From NCBI RefSeq assembly GCF_022749195.1, contig NZ_CP094226.1:894001-958000 (forward strand): a DNA stretch of 64,000 nucleotides. Reading direction: 5' to 3'. The translations under genes and the position numbers were made by a program. This stretch comes from Streptococcus oralis. Its GTDB lineage: Bacteria; Bacillota; Bacilli; Lactobacillales; Streptococcaceae. The notes below the pieces were generated by a model. That model made no database searches, was not told where the DNA came from, and saw only the letters and a list, made by a program, of their open reading frames with translations. Within the stretch, counting starts at the first letter, position 1. Every line of letters begins with the position of its first letter. This document shows, in pieces, positions 36,925 to 47,017 of this stretch.

Positions 36925-36963
36925 TTGACTTTTTTTGATGATAGGTATATACTTAGTGTATAC
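36925..36963 (+). promoter_or_regulatory. toxin-antitoxin promoter with palindromic operator
   Basis: TTGACT (36925-36930), 17 bases, then TATACT (36948-36953). GTATATAC-TTA-GTGTATAC (36945-36963) is an inverted repeat with one mismatch lying over the -10. Such placement suits autorepression by the antitoxin or toxin-antitoxin complex. Confidence 0.7.
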
Positions 36964-36983
36964 ATTTTTCTGGAGGTAGAGCG

Positions 36984-37199
36984 ATGAATACAGTAAAGAC
37001 TCGGAAGGTAGGGAATTCTCTCACTGTGACTATTCCTAAAAATTTGGGGATGGCAGAAGGTCAAGAAATGGTTGTCTACAAAGGGATTGACGGAGTCATT
37101 GTTTTAGCTCCAAAACTGAAAGATCCTTTTGATGGGGTTACTGATTTGAGAATGACAAACGATTTTGAAGGGGTAAGGTCACTTGATAGCGAAATCTGA
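36984..37199 (+). CDS. MazE-like (AbrB-fold) antitoxin
   Basis: A 71-residue protein with the swapped-hairpin AbrB/MazE DNA-binding fold at its N-terminus (VKTRKVGNSLTVTIPKNLGM) and an acidic C-terminal tail that would wrap the toxin. It should bind its own promoter at the palindrome 20 bases upstream and neutralise the next gene's product. The ATG follows GGAGGTAGAG. The gene overlaps the toxin by 17 bases. The pair runs rightward while its neighbours run leftward, which suggests insertion as a unit next to the terminus. Confidence 0.83.
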   Translation: MNTVKTRKVGNSLTVTIPKNLGMAEGQEMVVYKGIDGVIVLAPKLKDPFDGVTDLRMTNDFEGVRSLDSEI

Positions 37200-37539
37200 C
37201 TATATTCCTGAAAAGCAGGATATCATTTGGTTGGACTTTGATCCATCAGTCGGTCGGGAAATCCAGAAACGGCGACCTGCCTTGGTAGTTTCTAGGAGAG
37301 AATATGCCTTGCAAACTGGGTTTGTGGCTGTCTGTCCCATCACTCATGGCCAACAACGTTTGGCAGAAAAAGGCTTGCTCGTTCCTGTCTCGTCGGACAA
37401 GGTAGATGGCGCTGTCAATCCATTTCAACTCTATACCTTCGATTTTCGGATGCGTAATGCTCAAAAAATAACAAAAATGGACACGCAGTGTTTTCAGAAA
37501 GTCGTCCAACTTTACCAGTACATATTTGGTGATACTTAA
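37183..37539 (+). CDS. MazF/PemK-family toxin
   Basis: A 118-residue MazF/PemK-type endoribonuclease predicted to cut mRNA when freed from the antitoxin. Family landmarks: DIIWLDFDPSVGREIQKRRP with the GxE-(x)-RP pattern (Arg/Arg-Pro), ALVVSRREYALQTG, VCPITHG (Ser/Thr catalytic position) and DGAVNPFQLYTFDFR. The start is a TTG at 37183 that lies inside the antitoxin gene, with GGGGTAAGG upstream; no ATG fits, so translation is probably coupled and lower than that of the antitoxin. A strong terminator follows. Cleavage specificity cannot be told. Confidence 0.85.
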   Translation: MIAKSDYIPEKQDIIWLDFDPSVGREIQKRRPALVVSRREYALQTGFVAVCPITHGQQRLAEKGLLVPVSSDKVDGAVNPFQLYTFDFRMRNAQKITKMDTQCFQKVVQLYQYIFGDT

Positions 37540-37573
37540 ATCCTACCATGCATAGACAAGGTAGGATTTTTTC
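37538..37573 (+). terminator. Rho-independent terminator after the toxin gene
   Basis: AAATCCTACC pairs with GGTAGGATTT around ATGCATAGACAA, followed by TTT. The A residues on the other side also suit convergent transcription. Confidence 0.88.
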
Positions 37574-38751
37574 TATATGAGAAACCTATCTAAAAACGGA
37601 TGAAGACAATTGAGGAGAATCCCTCTAGTCCAGCTTTCTTGTGCAGATGATAGATGTTCTGCCTGAAGGCATTCTTTTAGAAAATCGCGGACTTGTTCGG
37701 GTTCAATTTCAAACTCAAAGGCTTTCATCTTGTAGAAAAAGTCGATGAGATGTTCAGATAAGTATTCATCTGAAAAGTGTACTTCTCCACTTTTTCGAAA
37801 TTCTAATAAGAGTCGAGAAAATCTAGCTTTTTCATCAGGTAAATCCCGAAAATAAGAATTAAGAAGCCAAGTCTGCTTCTGCTTTCGTTCAATAGGATCT
37901 TGATTTGCAATTCGCTGATCCTTTTCCAGCTCCTTTTGGTTTTGCTTATCCTTGATAGCCCGTTCGTCTCTATTCTTACCAAAGAGGATTTTCTCCCACT
38001 TTCGTTCTTCTTGGGTCAAGGTTTCTGTAAAGCCAAAGTAATCTTGATAGGCTCGTTCTGCAGGTCCCATGGCAAGAATGAGGTTGTCAGCGTATTGCTT
38101 GGCAATTTTATCTCTTTTCTTGCGTTCTTTCTCCGCTTGAATCCGTAAATGCTGCTCGTAGTTAATTTTCTCCTTGCCTAGTTTGACAAGGTAGAGTTGA
38201 TCATCGGTCTTACCAAGTAGAAAAGGTTTGATACACTTTTCCAGCACTTCTTCCATACGAGCCTTCTTCTTTGGCTCTGCCTTGGTCCAACTTCCGCCTT
38301 GAAAGACCTCTAGGAAGAGCTGATAGTCTCTCTCAGGTGCGAATTGATTGCCACGATTGGCTTTGAAAACACCTTTCTCCCAAAACCATTTTAGAAGTCG
38401 TTCGTCAAAATCGCTTTTATTGACCTTGATTTTTTCCTTTTTCTGAGCTTTTCTGGTTAGGTTTTCAACTTTTCTGAGTAGTTTTTCCTCCTCTTCTAGT
38501 TGCTGATCGAGGCTAATACGATGAAAATGGCGAACACAGTCGCTTCCTATAGGAAAGAGACGTTGGCCTGTAACTCCGTTAAAGAGTTCGTAGGCGTATT
38601 TTATGGCATTCCCGCAGACACAATTACTACGGCCAATGCCATTAAAAATCAAGGAAACTTCATTCCATTCCTTGGTAGCTTGATCCCAAGTATCGGCTTT
38701 TGAAGCCTGTAAAACCGCATCGTGCAGGGATTTTCTAACTGGAAGTGTCAC
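37573..38751 (-). CDS. 392-residue protein with Cys/His cluster, unrecognised
   Basis: I do not recognise this family. Residues 1-80 contain a cluster that could bind zinc: Cys44-Val-Cys46 in GRSNCVCGNAIKYAYE and Cys72 with His75/His77 in PIGSDCVRHFHR. Similar CxCG ... GSxC patterns occur in small phage-type DNA-associated proteins. Residues 80-330 are highly charged and helical (EEEEKLLRKVENLTRKAQKK, EKERKKRDKIAKQYADN), probably coiled coil. The rest is globular with WFW and aromatic patches. No signal or membrane segment. It lies between the toxin-antitoxin pair and a BOX element. Start ATG follows AAAGGAGA. A nucleic-acid role is only a guess. Confidence 0.6.
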   Translation of the reverse strand: MTLPVRKSLHDAVLQASKADTWDQATKEWNEVSLIFNGIGRSNCVCGNAIKYAYELFNGVTGQRLFPIGSDCVRHFHRISLDQQLEEEEKLLRKVENLTRKAQKKEKIKVNKSDFDERLLKWFWEKGVFKANRGNQFAPERDYQLFLEVFQGGSWTKAEPKKKARMEEVLEKCIKPFLLGKTDDQLYLVKLGKEKINYEQHLRIQAEKERKKRDKIAKQYADNLILAMGPAERAYQDYFGFTETLTQEERKWEKILFGKNRDERAIKDKQNQKELEKDQRIANQDPIERKQKQTWLLNSYFRDLPDEKARFSRLLLEFRKSGEVHFSDEYLSEHLIDFFYKMKAFEFEIEPEQVRDFLKECLQAEHLSSAQESWTRGILLNCLHPFLDRFLI

Positions 38752-38766
38752 GAGGTCTCCTTTCTA

Positions 38767-38963
38767 ATACTCAATGAAAATCAAATAGCAAACTAGGAAG
38801 CTAGCCGCAGGTTGCTCAAAGCACTGCTTTGAGGTTGTAGATAAGACTGACGAAGTCAGCTCAAAACATGGTTTTGAGGTTGTGGATAGAACTGACGAAG
38901 TCAGTCACCTATATACGGCAAGGTGAAGCTGACGTGGTTTGAATTTGATTTTCGAAGAGTATA
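38767..38963 (-). repeat. BOX element (A-B-B-C type)
   Basis: Read on the minus strand it begins TATACTCTTCGAAAATCAAA, continues with CCACGTCAGCTTCACCTTGC (boxA), has two boxB-like units (each with GACTTCGTCAGT and ACCTCAAA), and ends with GCGGCTAGCTTCCTAGTTTG and CATTGAGTAT (boxC). Ends are inverted. It starts 2 bases after the rexA stop codon. BOX elements are hallmark repeats of Mitis-group streptococci. Confidence 0.92.
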
Positions 38964-38965
38964 AA

Positions 38966-41900
38966 TTATACTTTTACAACTTGAACCTCATCTTTACCTA
39001 GTATAATCAAGTATTTTTCTATGTTTTCAATTGAATAGGCACGAGATAAAGCCTCTCCGTATAGGGCTAACTGACTACGATAGCGGTCTATGAGTTGACT
39101 TGGTTGATCGTAACGGTCTGTCTTGTAGTCGAAAAGAACGATACGATCCTCATAAAGCAGATAGCCGTCCAAGATCCCACGGACAACGAAGTCTTCCTGA
39201 CTCTTTTGGTCTCGTTTAAGCATGGAGAAAGGTTGCTCGCGGTAGAGAAGGTCGGTATTAGCGAGAATTTCCTGACCAAGTGCTGTATCAAAGAATGCGA
39301 GAATTTTAGAAAGATTGATCTTGTCTCTTACAGCTGGACTAGTCTGAACTTGTTTGAGAGTCTCTGTCAAGCTAGCAAGTGTTGGTTGCTGACTAAGGTC
39401 AATTCTCTGCATGAGTTCATGAGTGGCACTACCAACCTCAGCTCCAGTTACCTTTTCTTTAGTTGAAAAATCAGGTAAATCAAAGCTGATTTTCTTCTCA
39501 GTTGATTGAGTTTGGTTAGTAACTTCTACCCCTTCCATATCCATAACCGGTTCGTAGAATTTCTTGATTTGGCTTGGGGTTTGAACACTTGGTAGTTCAA
39601 TGGCTGCGCGGTGAAGAGTATTATAAACTTCCACCTCTTTCAGCATTTCCAGAGCTTCTTTGATGGTCTCTGACTGACGGTTGCTTGATTGAGAGCTATC
39701 TTGTAGAGGACTCTTGTTTTCCAACTCTCCGATAGCTTCTCTAGTCAACTGGTCTTCACCAATAAAACGATAGCTAAAGTTGAGATTGTCCTTGGCAAAT
39801 ACTTTACTGATAGCCCAGATCCAATCTTGGAAATTTCTTGCTTGCAGTCTGGTATTGCCATCTAATTTTCCATTGTTTGCTGCTGGGTATTCCTTGGCTT
39901 CTAGCTTTTCACGAGACCCCTTACCGACAAGATAAAGTTTTCTCTCCGCCCTCGTCATGGCAACATACAGCAGACGCATCTGCTCTGAATAGCTAGCCAG
40001 TTGCAATTCTTCTTCATTCTGGGTATAGGTAAGGCTGGGAATGGAGAGTTTGATGGTTTTAGGATAGTGTGCTTCCACTGCTCCTGTATCCACTTTGGCA
40101 ATGTATTTGACACCAAGCCCATTTTGACGACTGAGAATAACTTCTGACATTGAGTCTTGCTTGTTGAAGTCCTGATCCATGTTGAGGATAAAGACATAAG
40201 GAAACTCCAGTCCTTTGCTCTTGTGAATGGTCATGAGTTCCACGGCATCTTTAAGTGGAGCGACAGCTACGCTTGCGAGGTCATGCTGAGCCTCTAAAAC
40301 TTGGTCAATCATACGGATAAAACGAGACAAGCCCTTGAAATTGCTCTTTTCAAACTGATCAGCTCGCAGAGCTAGGGCATAGAGATTAGCCTGTCTAGCA
40401 GGTCCGTTCGGCAAAGCCCCAACATAGTCATAATAAAAACGGTCGTTGTAAATCTTCCAAATCAAGTCATAGAGAGAGTGGGTTTTGGCATACAAGCGCC
40501 AAGAATCCAAGATATCCATGAATTGATTTAATTTTTCAGCTAGGTCCTTGTGAATTAACTCTTTCTGATCAGTTACCTGTCTTTGAGCATTAACTAGTTT
40601 CTCATAAAGATTCTCTTGTACTTTATCTTCTGCTTTCTGAAGAGATAAACGCGCCAACTCGTCCTCATCGAAACTAAACATAGGAGACTTCATAAGGGCA
40701 ACCAAGGCGTAGTCTTGCAGGGGATTGTGGATGACACGAAGGGTGTCCAACATGACTTGTACTTCTAAGGATTGGAGGTAGTTGTTTTGCTCACCGTCGG
40801 TTTTGACAGGTATCCCGTACTCAGACAGGGCAAGTAGAATCTGGTCATTACGACTGCGACTGGAAGTCAGAAGGGCAATTTCTTTGAAGGCCACACCTTT
40901 TTCTTGATGTAGCTTTAAGATTTCCTTGATGACAAGGCGCATTTCCCCAGTGAGTTTCGTGTCTTCATCACTTTCTTCTTTCTCTTGCCCACTATCGCCC
41001 TTATCGTAGAGGAGAAATTCTGCCTTGTTGTCTGGATTAGGAGTCAGTTTGGTATTGGCAAAAACAAGCTGGTGCATGCTGTCATAGTTGATTTCACCGA
41101 CCTCTTGGTCCATAAGGCGTCCAAAAACATCATTGGTTGCTGACAGCACTTCTGAACTACTACGGAAATTTTCCTTGAGCAAAATCAGCTTTCCTTCTTG
41201 AGGATTTTGCGCATAGCGTTGAAATTTTTCATTGAAAATCTGCGGGTCTGCCTGACGGAAACGGTAGATGGACTGCTTGATATCTCCCACCATAAAGCGA
41301 TTGTGACCATTCGACAGCAATTCCAGCATTCGTTCTTGAATGTGGTTAGTATCCTGATACTCATCGACCATGACTTCATGGAATCGTTCCTGATAAGCCT
41401 CACGAACTTGTGGGAAATTCTCTAAAATCTCAATGGTGTAATGACTGATATCAGCGAATTCAAAGGCATTTTCCTGACGTTTACGTTCACGATAAGCTTC
41501 CACAAAATCGCTCATAAAGTTTTGGAAAGTTTTAGCTAGATCCCAGGTGTCTACATGATAACGCTCTTGATAGTCGAGAATGGTTATCTGGTCTGCTAGT
41601 TGTCCTAGTTTAGCAAACTGGGTCTTTCTCTCTTCGTTGTAGGCATCAGCCAGTGGCTTTAAATCAGCCTTTCGACTAGAGTTAGCTAGAGCTCGACCAT
41701 TCTTTTCTTTCGATATTGCGACAATACGCGCAAGCACTGCTCGATAAGCCTGGCTATCGGACTCTTGATTTAAGGAGCTAATTTCATCCAGAACCAGCTG
41801 CACATTTTCTAAATAGGCAGCTTTTGGAAACTCCTTGGCATCGTTATCCAGATGATAACGGAAGAAACTTTCCAAGTCCCAAAGCGCCTGCTTGATTTGC

Positions 41901-42619
41901 TCAATTAGTTTCTCTTTTTCATTTGCAAAGTCAGCTTTTTCAAACCCTTTGAGAAAAGACTCGTTCAACCATTTTTGTGGACTGCTGGTGGATTGGAGGA
42001 AATCATAGATTTTGAAGACTTGCTGGCGCAGACCACGTTCATCCTTGCCTCGTCCAGCAAAGTTTTTCACTAAACGACTAAAGTTCTCTTTATTTTCACC
42101 TTGGTAATGCTCTTCAAACACCTGATGAAAAACTTCGTTTTTTAAGAGTAACTGTTCGCTTTCATTTTGCAAAATACGGAAGTTCGGTGCGATATCAATC
42201 AAATAGCCATGTTTGCCAAGGAATTTTTGTGTGAAGGAGTCCATGGTTCCGATGGCAGCGTTTGGTAGGTCTGCCAACTGGCGTCCCAAGTGTTGTTTGA
42301 GATCAACATCATCGGTTTCTTGGATTTGTTGGCTGATTTTCTTCTCCAAACGTTCCTTAAGTTCGCTAGCAGCCTTAACGGTAAAGGTCGAGATAAAGAG
42401 TTGAGAAATTTCGACACCACGCGCTAACTGATCCAGAATGCGTTCTGCCATGACAAAGGTTTTCCCTGAACCAGCAGACGCTGATACTAGGATGTTTTGC
42501 CCAGCAGTATAAATGGCTTGGATTTGCTCGGCAGTTTTCTTCTGTTCCTTGCTTGAACTCGCTTCTGCTTCTTGCAGTTTTTGAATTTCTTCCTCAGTTA
42601 AAAAAGAAATGGGCTTCAT
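38966..42619 (-). CDS. rexA: ATP-dependent helicase/nuclease subunit A (RexA/AddA)
   Basis: RexA is the motor and one nuclease of the RexAB (AddAB-type) complex that processes double-strand breaks to Chi and loads recombinase. The 1217-residue protein has UvrD-like motifs: Walker [18 protein letters not shown] (about 46-62), [30 protein letters not shown], and [17 protein letters not shown] and [11 protein letters not shown] further on. A C-terminal RecB-type nuclease ends in [15 protein letters not shown]. Length is normal. Its ATG overlaps the rexB stop by 4 bases. A BOX element begins 2 bases past its stop. Confidence 0.96.
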   Translation of the reverse strand: MKPISFLTEEEIQKLQEAEASSSKEQKKTAEQIQAIYTAGQNILVSASAGSGKTFVMAERILDQLARGVEISQLFISTFTVKAASELKERLEKKISQQIQETDDVDLKQHLGRQLADLPNAAIGTMDSFTQKFLGKHGYLIDIAPNFRILQNESEQLLLKNEVFHQVFEEHYQGENKENFSRLVKNFAGRGKDERGLRQQVFKIYDFLQSTSSPQKWLNESFLKGFEKADFANEKEKLIEQIKQALWDLESFFRYHLDNDAKEFPKAAYLENVQLVLDEISSLNQESDSQAYRAVLARIVAISKEKNGRALANSSRKADLKPLADAYNEERKTQFAKLGQLADQITILDYQERYHVDTWDLAKTFQNFMSDFVEAYRERKRQENAFEFADISHYTIEILENFPQVREAYQERFHEVMVDEYQDTNHIQERMLELLSNGHNRFMVGDIKQSIYRFRQADPQIFNEKFQRYAQNPQEGKLILLKENFRSSSEVLSATNDVFGRLMDQEVGEINYDSMHQLVFANTKLTPNPDNKAEFLLYDKGDSGQEKEESDEDTKLTGEMRLVIKEILKLHQEKGVAFKEIALLTSSRSRNDQILLALSEYGIPVKTDGEQNNYLQSLEVQVMLDTLRVIHNPLQDYALVALMKSPMFSFDEDELARLSLQKAEDKVQENLYEKLVNAQRQVTDQKELIHKDLAEKLNQFMDILDSWRLYAKTHSLYDLIWKIYNDRFYYDYVGALPNGPARQANLYALALRADQFEKSNFKGLSRFIRMIDQVLEAQHDLASVAVAPLKDAVELMTIHKSKGLEFPYVFILNMDQDFNKQDSMSEVILSRQNGLGVKYIAKVDTGAVEAHYPKTIKLSIPSLTYTQNEEELQLASYSEQMRLLYVAMTRAERKLYLVGKGSREKLEAKEYPAANNGKLDGNTRLQARNFQDWIWAISKVFAKDNLNFSYRFIGEDQLTREAIGELENKSPLQDSSQSSNRQSETIKEALEMLKEVEVYNTLHRAAIELPSVQTPSQIKKFYEPVMDMEGVEVTNQTQSTEKKISFDLPDFSTKEKVTGAEVGSATHELMQRIDLSQQPTLASLTETLKQVQTSPAVRDKINLSKILAFFDTALGQEILANTDLLYREQPFSMLKRDQKSQEDFVVRGILDGYLLYEDRIVLFDYKTDRYDQPSQLIDRYRSQLALYGEALSRAYSIENIEKYLIILGKDEVQVVKV

Positions 42620-45600
42620 CGATTCAACTCCTCTCTCATTTTTTCAAACCAAGCTTGCTTGAGTTTTTCTCCGACCAGACGCTTGCCGTCAGCTACTTCT
42701 AACTTTTCTAGGAAACGGGCTTGTCCCAAGTGGTAATTGGCTTCAAAACCTGTAATGGCTTGATGTTGCTGAACGTACGGGGCAATGCTTCTGCCATTTT
42801 CGGTATAGGGATTGATGGCGAACTGGCCTTCTAGAATCTTTTCAGCAGCCTTCTTGTACAGATGGGCATTATAGTCTAGTAAGAGCTGGAATTCCTCGTC
42901 TGTCAGCTGGTTAGCCTTGTTTTTGTTGTAAAATTCGCCCAAGTGACTGCTTTCTTTCTCTAAAAAGAGTCCCTGGTATTTCATTGATTTGCTGGCTTCT
43001 ACTACTGCTCCTGCCAGACTTTTAACAGCTAATAAAGATTGGACGGGTTCAGCCATTTCTAAGTACATAGCACCGAAAAAGTTCTGCTCCCCTTCTCTTT
43101 TTAGGGCAGCAAGATAGGTAGGCAGTTGGGAATTAAGCCCATTGAAGAAATGAGGAAACTGGAACTGGGTCAAACTAGACTTGTAGTCTACCACTCCCAG
43201 TGCTCCATCAGCTTTCAAACGGTCAATACGGTCAACCTTGCCACGCACATGGACACTCCGACCATTATCCAATTGAATAAAGGCCTGATCTTTACCACCA
43301 AATGTTGCTTCCTCTTGAATGGTTTCGATAGCTGGATTATGACGTAGGATGTGGCCCGTAGTTCGCGCGACATCAAGTAGAACTTCCTTGATAAATTGGG
43401 CTTCCAAACTTTCTTGATAAATAGCTTCAAATTCGCGTTCTTGGCTGGTTTCCTTGATAGCTTGCTCCAAACGCTGGTCAAACGGATTTTCAGCAGGTAG
43501 TTTCAAGGCACGTTCAAAAATACGATGCAAGAAATTCCCATGACTGCGAGCATCTGGACGCAGGCGAAATTCTTCCTGCAAACCTAAGACATAACGGAGG
43601 AAATAACTGTATTCATTGCGGTAAAATTCTGTCAAACCAGAAGTAGACAGGTAAAACTCCTTGTCAGCAGGGTAGAGAGCCTGCAAGGTCTCTTTCTCTA
43701 ATGGCTTGCTGCTTGGACTAGTTGGGAGTGCAGGATTTGTAAGACCTTTTTGATCTAGTTTTTTCCCCATGACACGAGCCAAAACCTTGACAAAGGTGAC
43801 ATCTTTTTCATTTTCACTTGAACCTGCCTGCTGGTGATAGGCAACCAGACTAGACAAAAGACTGTGATAAGAACCCATATCATCCTTAGACAGACTTTTT
43901 TGATGAATCTTCTTCTCTATTCGGCTAAATCCAAAACTCACCAGTTCCTGAAGATAGGCCGATTCCTTGCTCTCATTTTCATTGAGGAGACTTGGAGCTG
44001 ACAACACCAACTGCTTACGAGCAGCATTGACTAAAGAAAGCATGGTATAGCGATTTTTCTTGAGATTTTCGCTACTTGCAATCAGTAATTGCACTCCCTC
44101 CTCAGTTGCTTGGTTTAGGCTTTGTCGTTCTTCATCTGTCAAAAGACTGGTGTTTTGCGCAATTTTTGGCAAATGATCCTGAGTCAGACCGATGGCATAG
44201 ACAAAGTCAGCGGTCATAGGTGCAATCAGATCGTAACTCTGCACCAGAACGGTGTCCACTGTTGCTGGTATTGTGCGATACTGAGACAAACTCATCCCAG
44301 AATGAAGCAAGGCCAGGAAGTCCTCCAGGCTAACTTGTGAACCAGCAAAAACCGTCGCAAATTGTTCTAAAACATGGCAGAAGGCTTTCCAAACTTCGGC
44401 TTGTCTTTCCTGTTCTAGAGTTTCCATAGTAGCTGTCAAGTCTTGCATCTGCTTGCTTAAAGCAGCATTTTTTAGAAAAGTATTCCACTTTTGCAAGAGA
44501 TTTTCAGCCTTTTGCTTCCGACTGGCAAATAAGGTTTCAAGTGGCGCCAAAACGCGCAGACGAAGAGCATTTAAACGCTCTAAATCAAATTTTCCATGAT
44601 GGGATTTGGTAAAGTTCTGCTGAAAAGCTGGCAAGCCATTGATGCCAAGATAGCGGAGATATTGCTCAAAATCATCAATATCAGCCTGACTAAGGTCGGT
44701 ATATAGACCAGTTCTGAGGAGATTAATCAAATCCTCCTGACGGAAACGGTAACGTTTTAAACGTAAAATAGACTCCACATACTGAGTCAGAGGATGATGG
44801 GCCATGGATTCACTTCTACCAAGATAGAAAGGAATCTGGTACTGGTCAAAAATAGTTTTCAGCGATAGCTGGTAAGATGCCACATCACCCAGCAAAATAC
44901 GGAAATTCTTGTAACTCAGTTCTGGATGGTCATGTAATTTCTGACGAATGCTACGGGCTACTAATTCCAGCTCTTCTTTTTGCGTCAAACAAGACCAGAT
45001 TTGCAGATTTTCACGGTCCTTCTCATCAACATCTAAAGCGAGTTCTGAAAAGTCATAAGAAGACTCCAGCAAATGAGAGGCCTTGTCAAAACTATCCATT
45101 TTTTCATGAGTCTGAGAACGATCCTGAGCAGGTGTTTGGTATTTTGCCCCCAAATGATGAAGAAATTCCACACTGGCTTGGTAGAGATTCCCTTCAGAGA
45201 ACGGACTGATATAGGCTTTCTTGCTTGCATAGGCCCCAATAACAATCTCGGCACCTTTTTGATGAAGTAGATCCACTACACGCTCTTCCTCGGCAGAAAA
45301 ACGAGTAAATCCATCAATAACCAAGGCAATCTGACTGAAATCACTGCTTACCTTGTCATTCTCAATAGCCTCAATCAAATGGGACAACTGACTTCCCTGA
45401 GCCAACTGGCTTTGATTGAGATAAGCAGTCACTTTCTCAAAAATCAAGAGTAAGTCTGCCCGCTTGTCCTCATCCGTCAAACTTTCCAAGTCCAAAAAGC
45501 TCATCTGAGCAGTCGTCATCTCGTGATAAAGTTCCATCAACTGCTGGATAAATTGAGGATCCTGCTTAATCGCACCATAAACTCGCAATTCTTTAGGATC

Positions 45601-45891
45601 AAGTTCCGCAAGGCACTTATAAAAAGCCATCCCAAGCCCGATGTCATCTAGACTAGTTTTAGTCGGCAAATCATTCAAGACCAGGTAACGAGCCATTTGA
45701 GCAAAGCGCGTGACGGTAATCGCAAAAGAAGCCTGCTGGGACAAGCATTCCAGCACGGCGCGTTCCTTTTCAAATGAAAGAGAGTTGGGTGCGATGTAGA
45801 AAACACGCTTGCCAGCAGCAACTAGCTCTTCTGCCTCTCTCGTTAAAATTTCAGTCAAAGAAGTCCGAATATCAGTATACAGTAATTTCAT
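42616..45891 (-). CDS. rexB: ATP-dependent nuclease subunit B (RexB/AddB)
   Basis: RexB is the Chi-recognising, second-nuclease partner of RexA. The 1091-residue protein begins [16 protein letters not shown], has an inactivated helicase half and a C-terminal RecB-like nuclease ([13 protein letters not shown], about 890-910). Bacillus AddB ends with a four-Cys iron-sulfur cluster; the matching tail here ([20 protein letters not shown]) has no cysteines, so the cluster is absent. Normal streptococcal length. A TTGGAC-17-TATAAT promoter lies just upstream. It precedes and overlaps rexA. Confidence 0.95.
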   Translation of the reverse strand: MKLLYTDIRTSLTEILTREAEELVAAGKRVFYIAPNSLSFEKERAVLECLSQQASFAITVTRFAQMARYLVLNDLPTKTSLDDIGLGMAFYKCLAELDPKELRVYGAIKQDPQFIQQLMELYHEMTTAQMSFLDLESLTDEDKRADLLLIFEKVTAYLNQSQLAQGSQLSHLIEAIENDKVSSDFSQIALVIDGFTRFSAEEERVVDLLHQKGAEIVIGAYASKKAYISPFSEGNLYQASVEFLHHLGAKYQTPAQDRSQTHEKMDSFDKASHLLESSYDFSELALDVDEKDRENLQIWSCLTQKEELELVARSIRQKLHDHPELSYKNFRILLGDVASYQLSLKTIFDQYQIPFYLGRSESMAHHPLTQYVESILRLKRYRFRQEDLINLLRTGLYTDLSQADIDDFEQYLRYLGINGLPAFQQNFTKSHHGKFDLERLNALRLRVLAPLETLFASRKQKAENLLQKWNTFLKNAALSKQMQDLTATMETLEQERQAEVWKAFCHVLEQFATVFAGSQVSLEDFLALLHSGMSLSQYRTIPATVDTVLVQSYDLIAPMTADFVYAIGLTQDHLPKIAQNTSLLTDEERQSLNQATEEGVQLLIASSENLKKNRYTMLSLVNAARKQLVLSAPSLLNENESKESAYLQELVSFGFSRIEKKIHQKSLSKDDMGSYHSLLSSLVAYHQQAGSSENEKDVTFVKVLARVMGKKLDQKGLTNPALPTSPSSKPLEKETLQALYPADKEFYLSTSGLTEFYRNEYSYFLRYVLGLQEEFRLRPDARSHGNFLHRIFERALKLPAENPFDQRLEQAIKETSQEREFEAIYQESLEAQFIKEVLLDVARTTGHILRHNPAIETIQEEATFGGKDQAFIQLDNGRSVHVRGKVDRIDRLKADGALGVVDYKSSLTQFQFPHFFNGLNSQLPTYLAALKREGEQNFFGAMYLEMAEPVQSLLAVKSLAGAVVEASKSMKYQGLFLEKESSHLGEFYNKNKANQLTDEEFQLLLDYNAHLYKKAAEKILEGQFAINPYTENGRSIAPYVQQHQAITGFEANYHLGQARFLEKLEVADGKRLVGEKLKQAWFEKMREELNR

Positions 45892-45927
45892 CTCAGCCTC
45901 GTTTGGTTTATCAAAGTTTCTTACTCT

Positions 45928-45956
45928 ATTATAGCAAAGTTCGCTTCACAGTCCAA
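45928..45956 (-). promoter_or_regulatory. rexBA promoter
   Basis: On the minus strand TTGGAC (45956-45951), 17 bases, then TATAAT (45933-45928) preceded by TGC. It lies 37 bases before the rexB start. Confidence 0.7.
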
Positions 45957-45997
45957 ATCCAAAATTCTAGTTGACAATCATTTAATTTGCAAATCAA

Positions 45998-46417
45998 TCA
46001 TGCTTCATCATCCACTTTCATATGCTGAAAGATATAGAGGAAAAAGTCTTTGGAAACTTCAAAATGTCCATAACGAAGTCGAGAAGTATAGTCTTTCCAT
46101 TCAGGATGTTGTCTGGCTATTTCTATGGAACAATCTTTGACTGGTTGATAATACTCGACATTTCGTCTAAAGGGAAAGAATCCTTCAAACTGCTCTACTT
46201 GATAGGCTTTGTCATCTATGATTTTACCTACGGCCACAAAAGCCTGTAACTTATCTTGACTGTTCATATCGTATTTGGGACTATAGTATAAAAAGTAGTC
46301 ACCTTTTTTCATACGATTTAAGGGGCCGCTCTTTCCATGACAGACCTGACAAAAATTTCCTTCAACTCCTCTTAAAACATGGTTCTTCGAAACAACTCCG
46401 ACCCAATATCTAGGCAT
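45998..46417 (-). CDS. EVE domain protein
   Basis: A 139-residue single-domain EVE protein (PUA-like fold), a family that binds modified bases in DNA or RNA. Landmarks are MPRYWVGVVSKNHVLRGVEG, RMKKGDYFLYYSPKYD, LQAFVAVGKIIDD and FFPFRRNVEYY. A small CQVC pair (near residues 23-26) precedes the central strand. EVE proteins are linked in some genomes to modification-dependent defence, but none of those genes is seen here. The gene overlaps the MarR gene by 8 bases, so the two are one operon and the MarR protein may regulate it. Confidence 0.8.
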   Translation of the reverse strand: MPRYWVGVVSKNHVLRGVEGNFCQVCHGKSGPLNRMKKGDYFLYYSPKYDMNSQDKLQAFVAVGKIIDDKAYQVEQFEGFFPFRRNVEYYQPVKDCSIEIARQHPEWKDYTSRLRYGHFEVSKDFFLYIFQHMKVDDEA

Positions 46418-46871
46418 TTTTATCCTCCAACTCTACTAACAAACGATTAAAAACTTCTCTATCGTTAGAAAGTTTTTCAAAAAATTTTTCATCAACCCCT
46501 TCTACTAAGGGTAAAGCTTGATTGACCTTTTCCGCGCCAGACTTCGTCACTGAGACAAGTTTTGCCCGACTATCCTTTGGATGTTGATCACGTCTAATGT
46601 AGTCCTTCTTCTCCAGTAGCCTAACAATCTGGGAAACCGTCATGACATCCATTCCAGTGAACCGAGCAATATCAACTTGCGTTACATATTCCTCTCTATT
46701 AGACAGAAACAAGAGCGAGGTTAAAACGATAAATTGAGGCAAAGTGAGTCCAACTGATTTCAAGACTCTTTTTAAGTTGCTTTCCCACTTGTTGTAGACT
46801 TTGATGAAAAGAAGACCTGTAGACTCTGTTTCATCATTTTTGTAAATTGAATTAAAGTGATACTTTGACAT
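46410..46871 (-). CDS. MarR family transcription regulator
   Basis: A 153-residue winged-helix regulator. Core helices are visible: LPQFIVLTSLLFLSNREEYV, TQVDIARFTGMDVMTVSQIV (recognition helix), RLLEKKDYIRRDQHPKDSRA (wing) and LVSVTKSGAEKVNQALPL. Most MarR proteins repress their own operon and respond to phenolics or oxidants; the only visible partner is the EVE gene. An AAGGAG ribosome site and a palindromic stretch around ATATGTATAC lie just upstream, near the promoter, and could be the operator. Confidence 0.88.
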   Translation of the reverse strand: MSKYHFNSIYKNDETESTGLLFIKVYNKWESNLKRVLKSVGLTLPQFIVLTSLLFLSNREEYVTQVDIARFTGMDVMTVSQIVRLLEKKDYIRRDQHPKDSRAKLVSVTKSGAEKVNQALPLVEGVDEKFFEKLSNDREVFNRLLVELEDKNA

Positions 46872-46978
46872 TATTTCTCCTTAAATATTAAGTATACATA
46901 TTATATAAGATTTTATTTTCTTTTTCAAGGAAAGGAAAGCCGAATTTTACTATTCTGCCAGACATTTCATAGTCTATA

Positions 46979-46987
46979 TGCTATAAT
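46979..46987 (+). promoter_or_regulatory. extended -10 promoter of the Cof-type HAD gene
   Basis: TGC then TATAAT (46982-46987), 31 bases before the start codon. Confidence 0.65.
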
Positions 46988-47017
46988 AAAAGCAAAACAC
47001 CTAGAAAAGGAAGTCTT

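Noticed and set aside
36834..37064. Minus-strand frame with a transposase-like feel near the toxin-antitoxin promoter
   Set aside because: It overlaps the antitoxin gene and promoter, has no ribosome site and no recognisable family motif.
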